In this document: positions 19,327 through 28,160 of the stretch, piece by piece
How positions within the stretch are numbered: position 1 is the stretch's first letter
How the letters are laid out: each line of letters opens with the position of its first letter
NCBI RefSeq assembly: GCF_022808175.1
Contig: NZ_JALGBX010000006.1
Span: forward strand, 1-64,000
DNA length: 64,000 nt
DNA from: Streptomyces sp. AP-93
GTDB taxonomy: Bacteria; Actinomycetota; Actinomycetes; Streptomycetales; Streptomycetaceae
Direction: 5' to 3'
Position numbers and translations under genes: made by a program
The notes under the pieces: generated by a model
Databases searched by the model: none
Told to the model about the DNA's origin: nothing
What the model saw: only the letters and a program-made list of their open reading frames with translations

Positions 19327-20520
19327 CTACCGCGCGGACCGCTCCCGCCACGGCAGCTCCGCCGTGACCACGGTCCCCGCCCCCACGGGCGACTCGACCA
19401 CCAGCACCCCGTCCACCGCGTCGAGCCGCACACCCAGTCCCGCCAGCCCCGACCCGGCCAAAGCGTTCGCGCCGCCGCGCCCGTCGTCCGACACCCGGAT
19501 CAGCAGCCGCCCGTCGGCGGAGCCACCCGTGCGCCACACCTCGACCTCCGCGCACCGCGCCCCCGGCCCGGCGTGCTTGCTCACGTTCTGCAGCAGCTCC
19601 GAGACCACGAAGTACGCGATCCCCTCGATCGCCTCCGCCGGCCGCGCCGGCAGATCCACCGCCACCTTCACGGGGACCAGGCACCGCGAGGCCACCGAGG
19701 ACAGCGCCGCGTCCAGCCCCCGGTCGGTCAGCACCGCCGGGTGGATCCCGCGGGCCAGGTCGCGGAGCTCCTGGAGGGCGATCTTCACCTCTCCGTGCGC
19801 CTCGTCCACCATCGCCGCCGCCCCCTCGGGGTCCTCCAGCAGCTTCTCCTTGGCCAGGCCCAGCCCCATCGCCAGCGCCACCAGCCGGGCCTGCGCCCCG
19901 TCGTGCAGGTCCCGCTCGATGCGCCGCAGGTCCGCCGCCGCCGTGTCGACCACGACACCGCGGTCGGACTCCAGCTCGGCGATGCGCCGCTCCAGTTCGT
20001 CGGAGGGCGACAGCAGGCCCCGTACCATCGCCCGGTCCACGTTCGCGAGCCCGCGGACCACCCACGGCAGCACCGGCCACAGCACGAACAGCCCGGTCAG
20101 TGCCACACTGAAGGTGAGGACCGCCCACGGCAGCCGGATCAGCTCGAACAGCACGGTCCGCCACGCCACCGGGTCCTTGAGGCTCGCCCACAGCCAGGGG
20201 AAGAACCCGCCGGACCGGCCCGGCCCCGGCATCGGCGTCGGCTCATCGACTCGTACGCCCAAGAGGTCGCGGGCCCGCGCCCGTTCCAGCCGTCCCAATT
20301 GGCGAGACATGAACAGACCACATGCGAACAGCGGAAGACCGATGGCGGTCACCGACAGACCGCCCGCGGTCGCCACCATCACCACCGTGTAGACGAACCC
20401 GATGAGGGCGGCGGGCAAATTGCTCAGCAGGTAGGCGATTTCCTTCCACGTCACGGCATCGAGGGCTGCGCGTACGGGAGGAGGAGCGCCGTCGTCGGGG
20501 GTGTGCTTGCTCGCGGTCAT
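19327..20520 (-). CDS. Membrane sensor histidine kinase (HisKA_3 / NarX-like), paralogue 2
   Basis: A 397-residue paralogue of the neighbouring kinase. Sensor segments lie at about 30-72 and 125-155, with fewer membrane residues than paralogue 1. The HisKA_3 phospho-acceptor is in RDLHDGAQARL (His206), followed by SELLQNVSKHA and DDGRGGAN/GSGLAGLGVRL ATP-binding boxes. From SDRGVVVDTAAADLRRIERD onward the two kinases are almost the same, while the sensor halves differ strongly, so they may read different signals into one regulator. The start is ATG 20520. It is transcribed divergently from nuoA across 155 bp, which suggests shared control of the respiratory cluster. Confidence 0.88.
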   Translation of the reverse strand: MTASKHTPDDGAPPPVRAALDAVTWKEIAYLLSNLPAALIGFVYTVVMVATAGGLSVTAIGLPLFACGLFMSRQLGRLERARARDLLGVRVDEPTPMPGPGRSGGFFPWLWASLKDPVAWRTVLFELIRLPWAVLTFSVALTGLFVLWPVLPWVVRGLANVDRAMVRGLLSPSDELERRIAELESDRGVVVDTAAADLRRIERDLHDGAQARLVALAMGLGLAKEKLLEDPEGAAAMVDEAHGEVKIALQELRDLARGIHPAVLTDRGLDAALSSVASRCLVPVKVAVDLPARPAEAIEGIAYFVVSELLQNVSKHAGPGARCAEVEVWRTGGSADGRLLIRVSDDGRGGANALAGSGLAGLGVRLDAVDGVLVVESPVGAGTVVTAELPWRERSAR

Positions 20521-20579
20521 GCGCCCACCCTGTCAAGCGCCGGGGCCCGATGCCATGGGGTAGCCGGGCCGAGGTAAAC

Positions 20580-20597
20580 GGGGGATAACCCCACCCC
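20580..20597. promoter_or_regulatory. GGGGGATAACCCC motif between kinase 2 and nuoA
   Basis: This 18-bp element matches 17 of 18 positions with the one upstream of kinase 1. It sits 60 bp upstream of the kinase 2 start and 79 bp upstream of the nuoA GTG, between divergent genes. TAGACT at about 20611 could be the nuoA -10 element. Confidence 0.5.
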
Positions 20598-20675
20598 GTG
20601 GACCCCAGGCCCTAGACTCCCGTCCGTACCAGATCAACCTGATCGTCGACAGTGGCCGAGGAACGAGGAACGGAC

Positions 20676-21083
20676 GTGCCCGAACCAACGGTATCGACCG
20701 TAACCGTGCTCGCAGCGGACTACTTCCGTACGTATTCGGTCGTCGGCCTCCTGGCCGCGCTCGGCGTGCTCTTCGTATCGGTGGCGTTCGGCGCCAACCG
20801 CCTGCTGAGCCCGTCCGTCCCGACCCGCGAGAAGCTGCTGACCTACGAGTGCGGCGTGGACCCGGTCGGCGAGGGCTGGGCGCACACCCAGGTCCGCTAC
20901 TACGTCTACGCCTTCCTCTACGTCATCTTCGCCGTCGACTCGATCTTCCTCTTCCCCTGGGCGACGGTGTTCGCCGCCGCCGGTTACGGCGCCACGACGC
21001 TGGTGGAGATGTTCATCTTCCTCGGCTTCCTGGCCGTCGGCCTGCTCTATGCGTACAAGAAGGGCGTCCTCGAATGGCTGTGA
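20676..21083 (+). CDS. nuoA: NADH-quinone oxidoreductase subunit A
   Basis: Small membrane subunit of complex I, 135 residues and three transmembrane helices. YECGVDPVG is the conserved loop (TYECG) that carries the family cysteine near the quinone tunnel. The start is GTG 20676, with GAGGAA suitably placed; a GTG at 20652 has no good site. It is the first gene of a ten-gene cluster with overlapping or abutting ORFs, so it probably carries the operon promoter. It is a second, partial copy if the genome also has a full nuoA-N operon, as S. coelicolor does. Confidence 0.93.
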   Translation: MPEPTVSTVTVLAADYFRTYSVVGLLAALGVLFVSVAFGANRLLSPSVPTREKLLTYECGVDPVGEGWAHTQVRYYVYAFLYVIFAVDSIFLFPWATVFAAAGYGATTLVEMFIFLGFLAVGLLYAYKKGVLEWL

Positions 21084-21691
21084 CCCCGGCCGGTACCCCG
21101 GCCGTGCCGTCGGAGCCGCAGCTGCTCCCGGAGCCGAAGCGGCTGGGCGTCCTGTCCCGCCTCGCGCCCGAGCCCATGAAGGTGGTCCTCAACTGGGGCC
21201 GCCGCTACAGCCTGTGGGTCTTCAACTTCGGCCTCGCCTGCTGCGCGATCGAGTTCATCGCGGCCTCGATGGCCCGCCACGACTTCATCCGGCTCGGCGT
21301 CATCCCCTTCGCGCCCGGCCCGCGCCAGGCGGACCTGATGATCGTCTCCGGCACGGTGACGGACAAGATGGCCCCGGCCGTCAAGCGGCTGTACGAGCAG
21401 ATGCCCGAGCCCAAGTACGTGATCTCCTTCGGCGCCTGCTCCAACTGCGGCGGCCCGTACTGGGACTCGTACTCGGTGACGAAGGGCGTAGACCAGATCA
21501 TCCCGGTCGACGTCTACGTCCCCGGCTGCCCGCCCCGCCCCGAGGCGCTGCTGCAGGGCATCCTCAAACTCCAGGAGAAGATCGCCCGCGAATCGCTGGC
21601 GGAGCGCTACACGAACACGCCCGCGCCGTCCCCGGCACAACTCACGAGCGGCCTGATCTCCCCTCCTCCTGCTCCCGGGGCGGACGCGTGA
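21074..21691 (+). CDS. nuoB: NADH-quinone oxidoreductase subunit B (N2 cluster)
   Basis: Peripheral arm subunit of 205 residues that holds cluster N2, the last Fe-S centre before quinone. All four ligands are present: the paired cysteines of GLACCAIEF, the Cys of GACSNCGG and the Cys of [11 protein letters not shown] 21074 overlaps the nuoA end by 10 bp and has AAGAAGG upstream. A short Pro/Ala-rich C-terminal tail follows residue 185. An intact N2 site argues that the partial complex still passes electrons to quinone, although its usual partner NuoD is not encoded here. Confidence 0.94.
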   Translation: MAVTPAGTPAVPSEPQLLPEPKRLGVLSRLAPEPMKVVLNWGRRYSLWVFNFGLACCAIEFIAASMARHDFIRLGVIPFAPGPRQADLMIVSGTVTDKMAPAVKRLYEQMPEPKYVISFGACSNCGGPYWDSYSVTKGVDQIIPVDVYVPGCPPRPEALLQGILKLQEKIARESLAERYTNTPAPSPAQLTSGLISPPPAPGADA

Positions 21692-23511
21692 ACCTCTACG
21701 ACTCCCTCCCCGACGCGGCGGGAACGGTCTTCGGCGAGGAAGCCGTCGGCTCCTTCGCCTACTCCGTCCTCACGGTCGACGTCCCCACCGCGAGCTGGAT
21801 CCCCGCACTGGAGATCGCCCGCGACAAGCTGGGCTGCACCTACTTCGACTGGCTGAGCGCGGTGGACGAGCCGGGCACGGGCTTCCGCATCTGCGCGCAC
21901 GTCGTCTCCCTGGAGAACCACCGCGTACGCCGCCTCCTGCTGCGGACCACCGTCCCGCACTCGGCGCCCTCCCTGCCGTCGGCCGTCGCCGTCTACGCCG
22001 GCGCCGAATGGCACGAGCGCGAGACCTTCGAGATGTTCGGGGTCGTCTTCACGGACCACCCGAACCTGGTTCCGCTGCTCCTCCCCGAGAACTTCGAGGG
22101 CCACCCGCTGCGCAAGGACTTCGTCCTCGCGGCACGCGTCGCCAAGGCCTGGCCGGGCGCGAAGGAGCCGGGCGAGGCGCACGACCCGGACGCCCCGAAG
22201 CGCCGCCAGATGCTCCCCCCGGGCGTACCGGACCCCAACGACTGGGGCCCGATGAAGGGCCAGCTCCCCCCGGCCCCCGCCCGCCCCGCCCGCACCCCCC
22301 GCGCGGCGGCCGGCGCTGCCGCCGACCGCCCCGCCCGCACCCCGCGCGCGGCGGCCGGCGCCCCCGGCGACCGCCCGGCCCGCACCCCCCGCGAAGGCAC
22401 CCCGCCCTCGCCGGCCTTGACCGAAGCCCCGGCGACCTCGGCTGAAGCGCCCCCGGCCCGTCCGGTACGCCGCTCCCGCTCGGTCACGGACGGCTCCGCG
22501 AGCCAGGCACAAGCCTCGCCCACGGCAACCACCCCGACGCCGGCGGCGGCCACGCCGACCCCTCCGGCGGCCACCTCGGCTCCGGCGGCGGCCACCTCGG
22601 CTCCTACGGCAGCCGCCCCGACGCCCACGGCAGCCGCCCCGGCTCCGGCGGCAGCCGCCCCGGCTCCGGCGGAAGCCACCCCGGCCCCTACGGCGGCCAC
22701 CCCGACTCAGGCAGCGGCCACCTCGGCTCCCACGGCAGCCGCCCCGGCTCCGGCGGCAGCCGCCCCGGCTCCGGCGGCGGCCACCCCGGCCCCTACGGCG
22801 GCCACCCCGGCGGCCTCAACCGAGGCGGCCCCGGCGGCAGCGACGCCGGCCGAAGCGAGCCCGGCCCCCGCCGAGGCGGCCCCGGGCCGCCCGGTGCGCC
22901 GTACCCGCTCGGCTTCCGAAGGCTCGGCGAGCCAGGCGGAGGCCCCGGCCGACGCAGCGGGCACCCCGGAGGCGGAGCCGGGCACGGGTGGAACCCCTGC
23001 CCGCGCGCCGCGCCGTACCCGCTCGGTCGCGGATGGCTCCGCGAGCCAGGCCGCGGCTCCGGCCGAAGCCGAGGGCACGCCCGCGGCGGAACCGCAGCCC
23101 CCCGCGCGCCCGGTGCGCGGCAGCACGGACGCCCCCTGGCACAACCCGAAGCCCGCCTTCGACACCCCTACGGCCGCTCCGGCGACCCCGGCCGCTCCGG
23201 CCCCCCTGGCCGAACCGGCCGCTCCGGCCGAACCGGCCGAACCGGCCACCCCGGCCGAACCGGCTGCTTCGGCCACCTCGGCCGATCCGGTCGACCAAGC
23301 GGCTTCGGCCGCTCCGGCGGCTCCGGCCACGGCTGAACCGCCCGCTCCGGCGACCCCGCCCGCTCCGGCGGACCAGGCCGCCCCGGCCGACGCCCCGGCG
23401 GGCTCCGCCGAGTCCGAGCAGGAGCCCGGCCCCGAGTCCAAGTCCGCCCCCAAGACGGACCCCTCGGACACGGACCCCACCCCCAACGACCCCACCGGAG
23501 GCGCCGCGTGA
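21688..23511 (+). CDS. nuoC: NADH-quinone oxidoreductase subunit C with long repetitive tail
   Basis: A 607-residue protein. The first ~170 residues are a normal 30-kDa subunit fold ([18 protein letters not shown], the hallmark [14 protein letters not shown], and [10 protein letters not shown]). About 410 residues of Ala/Pro/Thr/Glu low complexity follow. The tail has [10 protein letters not shown] repeats near its start, then three spaced copies of an Arg/Ser block: [30 protein letters not shown] and [15 protein letters not shown]. Ordinary NuoC is about 200 residues. The frame is open and GTG 21688 overlaps the nuoB stop, while the tail ends by overlapping nuoH, so it is translated and not a frameshift product. 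Function of the tail is unknown. Confidence 0.9.
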   Translation: MNLYDSLPDAAGTVFGEEAVGSFAYSVLTVDVPTASWIPALEIARDKLGCTYFDWLSAVDEPGTGFRICAHVVSLENHRVRRLLLRTTVPHSAPSLPSAVAVYAGAEWHERETFEMFGVVFTDHPNLVPLLLPENFEGHPLRKDFVLAARVAKAWPGAKEPGEAHDPDAPKRRQMLPPGVPDPNDWGPMKGQLPPAPARPARTPRAAAGAAADRPARTPRAAAGAPGDRPARTPREGTPPSPALTEAPATSAEAPPARPVRRSRSVTDGSASQAQASPTATTPTPAAATPTPPAATSAPAAATSAPTAAAPTPTAAAPAPAAAAPAPAEATPAPTAATPTQAAATSAPTAAAPAPAAAAPAPAAATPAPTAATPAASTEAAPAAATPAEASPAPAEAAPGRPVRRTRSASEGSASQAEAPADAAGTPEAEPGTGGTPARAPRRTRSVADGSASQAAAPAEAEGTPAAEPQPPARPVRGSTDAPWHNPKPAFDTPTAAPATPAAPAPLAEPAAPAEPAEPATPAEPAASATSADPVDQAASAAPAAPATAEPPAPATPPAPADQAAPADAPAGSAESEQEPGPESKSAPKTDPSDTDPTPNDPTGGAA

Positions 23512-24476
23512 ACGACGTCCTCGACGTCGCCCTGCGGCTGATCGTCGTCTTCGCCGTCTTCCTCGTGCTCCCGCTCGTCGTCGGGCAGACCGAGCACAAG
23601 GTGATGGCCCACATGCAGGGCCGCCTCGGCCCCATGTACGCCGGCGGCTTCCACGGCTGGGCCCAGCTCGTCGCCGACGGAGTCAAGTTCGCGCAGAAGG
23701 AAGACATCGTCCCGGCCAACGCCGACCGCCGCGTCTTCCAGATGGCCCCCGCCGTCGCGCTGCTCCCGTACCTCCTCGTCCTCCTCGTCATCCCCATCGG
23801 CCCCGGCGAAGGCGCCGTCGGCCAGGTCATCGACGCCGGGGTCTTCTTCGCGCTCGCCGTCATGGGCGTCGGCGTGCTCGGCTCGCTGATGGCCGGCTGG
23901 GCCTCCGCGAACAAGTTCTCCCTCCTCGGAGGCCTCCGCACCGCCGCCCAGCTGCTCGCCTACGAGCTCCCCATGCTGCTCACGGCGGCCTCGGTCGCCA
24001 TGGCCGCCGGAACGGTGTCGCTCCCCGGCATCGTCGGTGCCTTCGAGTGGTGGTGGCTGCCCTGGCAGATCGTCGGCGGGCTCGTCTTCTTCACCGCCGG
24101 CCTCGCCGAACTCCAGCGGCCACCCTTCGACATGCCCGTCGCCGACTCCGAGATCATCTTCGGCGCGTACACCGAGTACACCGGCCTGCGCTTCGCGCTG
24201 TTCCTGCTCGCCGAGTACGCCGGCATCGTCGTCCTGTGCGCCCTGACCACCGTCCTCTTCCTCGGCGGCTGGCACGGCCCCTTCGGCGGCGACGACTTCA
24301 GCTGGATCTGGACCCTGCTCAAGATCGCCGCGCTCTCCTTCGTGGTGATCTGGCTCCGCGTGAGCTACCCGCGGCTGCGCGAGGACCAGCTCCAGAAGCT
24401 CGCCTGGACCGTACTCATCCCGCTCGCGCTCGCCCAGATCGCGCTCACCGGCATCGTGAAGGTGGCGATCCAGTAA
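23508..24476 (+). CDS. nuoH: NADH-quinone oxidoreductase subunit H
   Basis: A 322-residue, eight-helix membrane subunit that forms the quinone chamber and links the peripheral arm to the proton pumps. Conserved signs are GRLGPMYAGGFHGWAQLVAD, KFAQKED, and the charged loop RPPFDMPVADSEIIFGAYTE with YTGLRFALFLLAEY. GTG 23508 overlaps the nuoC stop and has GGAGG upstream. The normal acidic loop is largely conserved, with Asp in place of one usual Glu. Because NuoD, the other half of the quinone site, is absent from the cluster, a working complex would need a NuoD from elsewhere. Confidence 0.94.
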   Translation: MNDVLDVALRLIVVFAVFLVLPLVVGQTEHKVMAHMQGRLGPMYAGGFHGWAQLVADGVKFAQKEDIVPANADRRVFQMAPAVALLPYLLVLLVIPIGPGEGAVGQVIDAGVFFALAVMGVGVLGSLMAGWASANKFSLLGGLRTAAQLLAYELPMLLTAASVAMAAGTVSLPGIVGAFEWWWLPWQIVGGLVFFTAGLAELQRPPFDMPVADSEIIFGAYTEYTGLRFALFLLAEYAGIVVLCALTTVLFLGGWHGPFGGDDFSWIWTLLKIAALSFVVIWLRVSYPRLREDQLQKLAWTVLIPLALAQIALTGIVKVAIQ

Positions 24477-25100
24477 ATGCCTCCCATCCCCGGCTCCGGC
24501 CTCGCCAAGGGCCTGGCCGTCACGCTGCGCACGATGACGAAGCGCTCGCACACCGCCCAGTACCCCGAGGTGCAGCCCGAACTCCCGCCGCGCTCGCGCG
24601 GGGTCATCGGCCTGTTCGAGGAGAACTGCACGGTCTGCATGCTGTGCGCGCGCGAGTGCCCCGACTGGTGCATCTACATCGACTCCCACAAGGAGACGCT
24701 CCCGGCCGCCGCCCCCGGTGGCCGTGAGCGCAGCCGCAACGTCCTCGACCGCTTCGCCATCGACTTCTCCCTCTGCATGTACTGCGGCATCTGCATCGAG
24801 GTGTGCCCCTTCGACGCGCTGTTCTGGTCGCCGGAGTTCGAGTACGCCGAGACCGACATCCACGAACTGACCCACGAGCGCGACAAGCTGCGCGAGTGGA
24901 TGTGGACCGTCCCGGCCCCGCCCGCCCTGGACCCGGCCGCCGAGGAGCCCAAGGAAATCGCGGCCGCCCGCAAGGCCGTGGAGAAGGCGGAGACCGCAGC
25001 CGCGGCAGCCGCCGCTGCCGCAGCCGCCGAGTCGAACCCCGACACCACGGCCCAGGACCCGGCCCAGCCCCAGGACCCGGCCCCGGAAGGAGACGCGTGA
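24477..25100 (+). CDS. nuoI: NADH-quinone oxidoreductase subunit I (two 4Fe-4S clusters)
   Basis: Peripheral ferredoxin-like subunit of 207 residues. The two cluster motifs are [12 protein letters not shown] and [12 protein letters not shown], which bind N6a and N6b. The ATG lies immediately after the nuoH stop. After residue ~150 there is a helix-forming Ala-rich run and an Asp/Pro tail, giving a longer C terminus than usual. In complexes lacking NuoEFG (archaeal Fpo, cyanobacterial NDH-1), the subunit I region is where ferredoxin or F420H2 modules deliver electrons, so this is the likely entry point here too. Confidence 0.94.
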   Translation: MPPIPGSGLAKGLAVTLRTMTKRSHTAQYPEVQPELPPRSRGVIGLFEENCTVCMLCARECPDWCIYIDSHKETLPAAAPGGRERSRNVLDRFAIDFSLCMYCGICIEVCPFDALFWSPEFEYAETDIHELTHERDKLREWMWTVPAPPALDPAAEEPKEIAAARKAVEKAETAAAAAAAAAAAESNPDTTAQDPAQPQDPAPEGDA

Positions 25101-25702
25101 TCACCGCAGCCGCCCAAGGCAACGGCTTCCTCTCCCCGACCGGCGTCGAGATCGCCTTCGTCCTCGTCGGCCTCGCCACCCTCGGCGCGGCCGCCGTCAC
25201 GGTCACCACCAAGCAGCTCGTGCACGCCGCCCTGTGGCTGGTCGTCGCGCTCGGCGGGATCGCCGTCGAGTACCTGCTGCTGACCGCCGAGTTCATCGCC
25301 TGGGTCCAGGTACTGATCTACCTCGGTTCCGTGGTCGTCCTCCTCCTCTTCGGGCTGATGCTCACCAAGGCCCCCATCGGCCGCTCACCGGACGCCGACT
25401 CCGGCAACCGCCTGGTCGCGCTCGGCGTCGCCCTCGTCGCGGCCGCCGCGCTCGTCTGGGTGGTCGTCGACGCCTTCCGCACCACCTGGATCGACCTCGA
25501 CGGTCCCGCCCAGGGCTCCACCAAGGTCTCCGGAGAGATCCTCTTCCGGCACTGGGTGCTGCCGTTCGAGGCGCTCTCCGTCCTCCTCCTCGCGGCCCTG
25601 ATCGGCGCCATCGTGCTGTCCCGCAAGGACACCCCCGACACCGCGGCGTCCGCCGCCGCGACCCCCGGCGCGCCCGCCACAGACAAGAAGGGGCAGCGCT
25701 GA
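25097..25702 (+). CDS. nuoJ: NADH-quinone oxidoreductase subunit J
   Basis: A 201-residue five-helix membrane subunit. [25 protein letters not shown] is the conserved helix 3, which carries the pi-bulge Gly-Ser. The start is GTG 25097 with GGAAGGAG upstream, overlapping the nuoI stop by 4 bp. The Asp/Ala-rich C-terminal 20 residues resemble those of other proteins in this cluster. Confidence 0.93.
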   Translation: MITAAAQGNGFLSPTGVEIAFVLVGLATLGAAAVTVTTKQLVHAALWLVVALGGIAVEYLLLTAEFIAWVQVLIYLGSVVVLLLFGLMLTKAPIGRSPDADSGNRLVALGVALVAAAALVWVVVDAFRTTWIDLDGPAQGSTKVSGEILFRHWVLPFEALSVLLLAALIGAIVLSRKDTPDTAASAAATPGAPATDKKGQR

Positions 25703-26082
25703 TGCACCTCGCCTACCCCGCCGTGCTGGCGGCGCTCCTCTTCTGCACGGGCCTGTACGGAGTGCTCGCCCGCCGCAACGCCATCCTGGTCCTGATGTCC
25801 GTCGAGCTGATGCTCAACGCCGTCAACCTCAACCTGGTGGCCTTCGACGTCTGGCTGCGCGACAGCCTGCACGCCGGCCAGGCCCTCACCCTCTTCACCA
25901 TCGCCATCGCCGCCGCCGAGATCGGCATCGGCCTCGCGATCGTGCTGATGGTCTACCGCAACCGCGGCACCGCGGACGTCGACCGACTGCGCGACACCGC
26001 CGAGGGCCACGAGCCGGACGGCTGGAACCCGGCCGGTGTGAACCCGGACAGCGCGAACCCTGCGACCGGAGCCGCCGCGTGA
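25702..26082 (+). CDS. nuoK: NADH-quinone oxidoreductase subunit K
   Basis: A 126-residue three-helix subunit. The two membrane glutamates that carry protons are present: [15 protein letters not shown] and [13 protein letters not shown]. The ATG overlaps the nuoJ stop by one base. A hydrophilic tail of about 25 residues ([15 protein letters not shown]) extends beyond the usual ~100 residues. Retention of both Glu residues argues for an active proton channel. Confidence 0.94.
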   Translation: MHLAYPAVLAALLFCTGLYGVLARRNAILVLMSVELMLNAVNLNLVAFDVWLRDSLHAGQALTLFTIAIAAAEIGIGLAIVLMVYRNRGTADVDRLRDTAEGHEPDGWNPAGVNPDSANPATGAAA

Positions 26083-28160
26083 GCACCCCCACCCTCGCCG
26101 TACTGGTCCCCCTCCTGCCCTTCCTGGGCGCGCTGGCGGGACTGCTGCTCGGCCGCACCGCCCCCGGCTTCGTCAAGCCGCTCGCCGTCCTGCCGACGCT
26201 GGCCGCCGCAGTCCTCGCGGTCCTGGTCGCCTTCCGCCAGGCCGGCGGCAAGGCGATCGACACGGCGACCGAGCTGACCCCGACCGGCTCGGTGCCCATC
26301 GAGCTCTCGCTCCACCTGGACGGCTTCGCCGTCATGGTGGCCGTCCTCGTGGGCGTCGTCGCCACCTGCGTGCAGATCTACTCCACGGCGTACCTGCGCG
26401 AGGACCCGCGCTTCCCGTCCTACGCCGCCCTGGTCTCACTGTTCACCTCCGCCATGCTGCTCGTCGTCTACTCCGGCGACCTGATGGTGCTGCTGGTCGG
26501 CTGGGAGATCATGGGCATCTGCTCGTACTTCCTGGTCGGCCACTACTGGGAGACCGAGGCGGCCCGCTCCGCCTCCCTGAAGGCCTTCCTCGTCACCAAG
26601 CTGGGCGACGTCCCCTTCCTCATCGGTCTGTTCGCGCTCGCCACCGACGCCGGGTCCTTCCGGATCACCAAGATCCTGGGCACCGTCGCCGCGGGCGGGC
26701 TCGACCACCCGACACTCATCGCGCTCCTCCTGCTGGCCGGAGTCGCGGGCAAGTCCGCGCAGTTCCCGCTGCACACCTGGCTTCCGGACGCCATGGCCGG
26801 CCCCACCCCGGTCTCCGCACTGATCCACGCCGCGACGATGGTCGCCGCCGGTGTCTACTTCGTGGCCCGCCTCCTCCCCGTCTTCGCGGCCTCCCGGGCC
26901 GCGCTGGTGGTCCTGGCCGTCATGGCGGCCGTCACGATGGTCGGCTCCGCCCTCGCCGCCCTGGCCCAGGACGACATCAAGCGGGTCCTCGCCTACTCCA
27001 CGATCGGCCAGCTCGGCTACATGACCGGGGCCCTGGCCGTCGGCGACCGTGCGGCCGCCGTCTTCCACCTCCTGTCCCACGGCGCCTTCAAGGCGCTCCT
27101 GTTCCTCGGCGCCGGCGTGATCATCCACGCCGCGGGGACGAACTCCCTCGCCGCCATGTCCCGCATGGACGGCCTGGCCAAGCGCATCCCCGACGCCTTC
27201 TGGACGATGACGATCGCGCTGCTCGCGCTCGCCGCCTTCCCGCCCTTCGCCGGCTTCTTCTCCAAGGAAGCCGTCCTCGTCGCAGCCGAGCACACCGCCG
27301 GCGGCCACTCGGAGTTCGCCCCGAGCGCGGCCGGCTGGGTGGTCCTCGTCGCCGGCGTGCTGACCGCCCTGCTCACCGCCGCCTACGCCACCCGGCTGTG
27401 GCTGATGGCCTTCCGCGGCCGGGGTGCGGCCGCACCCGACCACGGCAAGGAGCCCGTCGCCATGACCGGCGTGCTGTGGCTGCTGGCCGTCCCGTCCATC
27501 GGCTTCGGCCTGCTGGCGGGCCCCCTCGCCGACTTCCCCCTCGCCGACTTCTTCGACGGCCGCGAGCTCACCCCGTCGCTGACGACCTCGGTCCTCGGCA
27601 CGGGCGCCGCCGCCGTCGGCGCGGTCCTCACCTACGCCCTGTGGCAGCGCGCCCAGGCCCAGGCCGCCCTGGCCCAGGCCGCCCTGGCCCCGTCCGGAGC
27701 AGGCGCCGCCGTCGCCACCACCGGAGCGCCCGGCTCCGCCGCAGTGCCCGACGCCGTGTCCGCGGCCGTCGTCGCCGCCGAGTCCGCCGCCGAGGCCCCC
27801 GAAGTCGCCGAGGTCACCCACGACCACCCCGTCGTCCCGGCCGGCCCCGCCGCCGACCCCGGCCGCGCGCTGCTCGGCCCGCTGCACCGGCACGCCGCCG
27901 TCGGCTTCCACCTCGACGCCGTCTACGACCGCCTGTTCGTCCGCCCCGTCCGAGCCGCCGCAGCCCTCGTACGCTTCCTCGACCGCGAGGTGGTGGACTC
28001 GTACGTCCGTGGCGCGGGCCTCGGCCCCCGGCTGCTCGGCGGCCTCGTACGCCGCGGCCAGACCGGCAACGTGCAGAGCTACCTGAGTGCCCTGCTCGCC
28101 GGCGCCGTGGTCCTGGCGATCGCCACCGCCGTCCTCGCCAACGTCAACGCCGGATCGTGA
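26079..28160 (+). CDS. nuoL: NADH-quinone oxidoreductase subunit L (antiporter-like)
   Basis: A 693-residue antiporter-like subunit. [20 protein letters not shown] is the hallmark, and [17 protein letters not shown] carries the proton-path Glu. Fourteen core helices are followed by a hydrophilic, Ala-rich stretch of about 75 residues (about 525-600) within the C-terminal extension, then the amphipathic lateral helix region and a final membrane anchor ([16 protein letters not shown]). GTG 26079 overlaps the nuoK stop. Homologues are also known in Mrp antiporters, but the neighbours fix this as NuoL. Confidence 0.94.
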   Translation: MSTPTLAVLVPLLPFLGALAGLLLGRTAPGFVKPLAVLPTLAAAVLAVLVAFRQAGGKAIDTATELTPTGSVPIELSLHLDGFAVMVAVLVGVVATCVQIYSTAYLREDPRFPSYAALVSLFTSAMLLVVYSGDLMVLLVGWEIMGICSYFLVGHYWETEAARSASLKAFLVTKLGDVPFLIGLFALATDAGSFRITKILGTVAAGGLDHPTLIALLLLAGVAGKSAQFPLHTWLPDAMAGPTPVSALIHAATMVAAGVYFVARLLPVFAASRAALVVLAVMAAVTMVGSALAALAQDDIKRVLAYSTIGQLGYMTGALAVGDRAAAVFHLLSHGAFKALLFLGAGVIIHAAGTNSLAAMSRMDGLAKRIPDAFWTMTIALLALAAFPPFAGFFSKEAVLVAAEHTAGGHSEFAPSAAGWVVLVAGVLTALLTAAYATRLWLMAFRGRGAAAPDHGKEPVAMTGVLWLLAVPSIGFGLLAGPLADFPLADFFDGRELTPSLTTSVLGTGAAAVGAVLTYALWQRAQAQAALAQAALAPSGAGAAVATTGAPGSAAVPDAVSAAVVAAESAAEAPEVAEVTHDHPVVPAGPAADPGRALLGPLHRHAAVGFHLDAVYDRLFVRPVRAAAALVRFLDREVVDSYVRGAGLGPRLLGGLVRRGQTGNVQSYLSALLAGAVVLAIATAVLANVNAGS

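Noticed and set aside
22237..23511. Frameshift as the cause of the NuoC tail
   Set aside because: The frame is open to a clean overlap with nuoH, GC3 bias continues, and repeated peptide blocks are in this frame.
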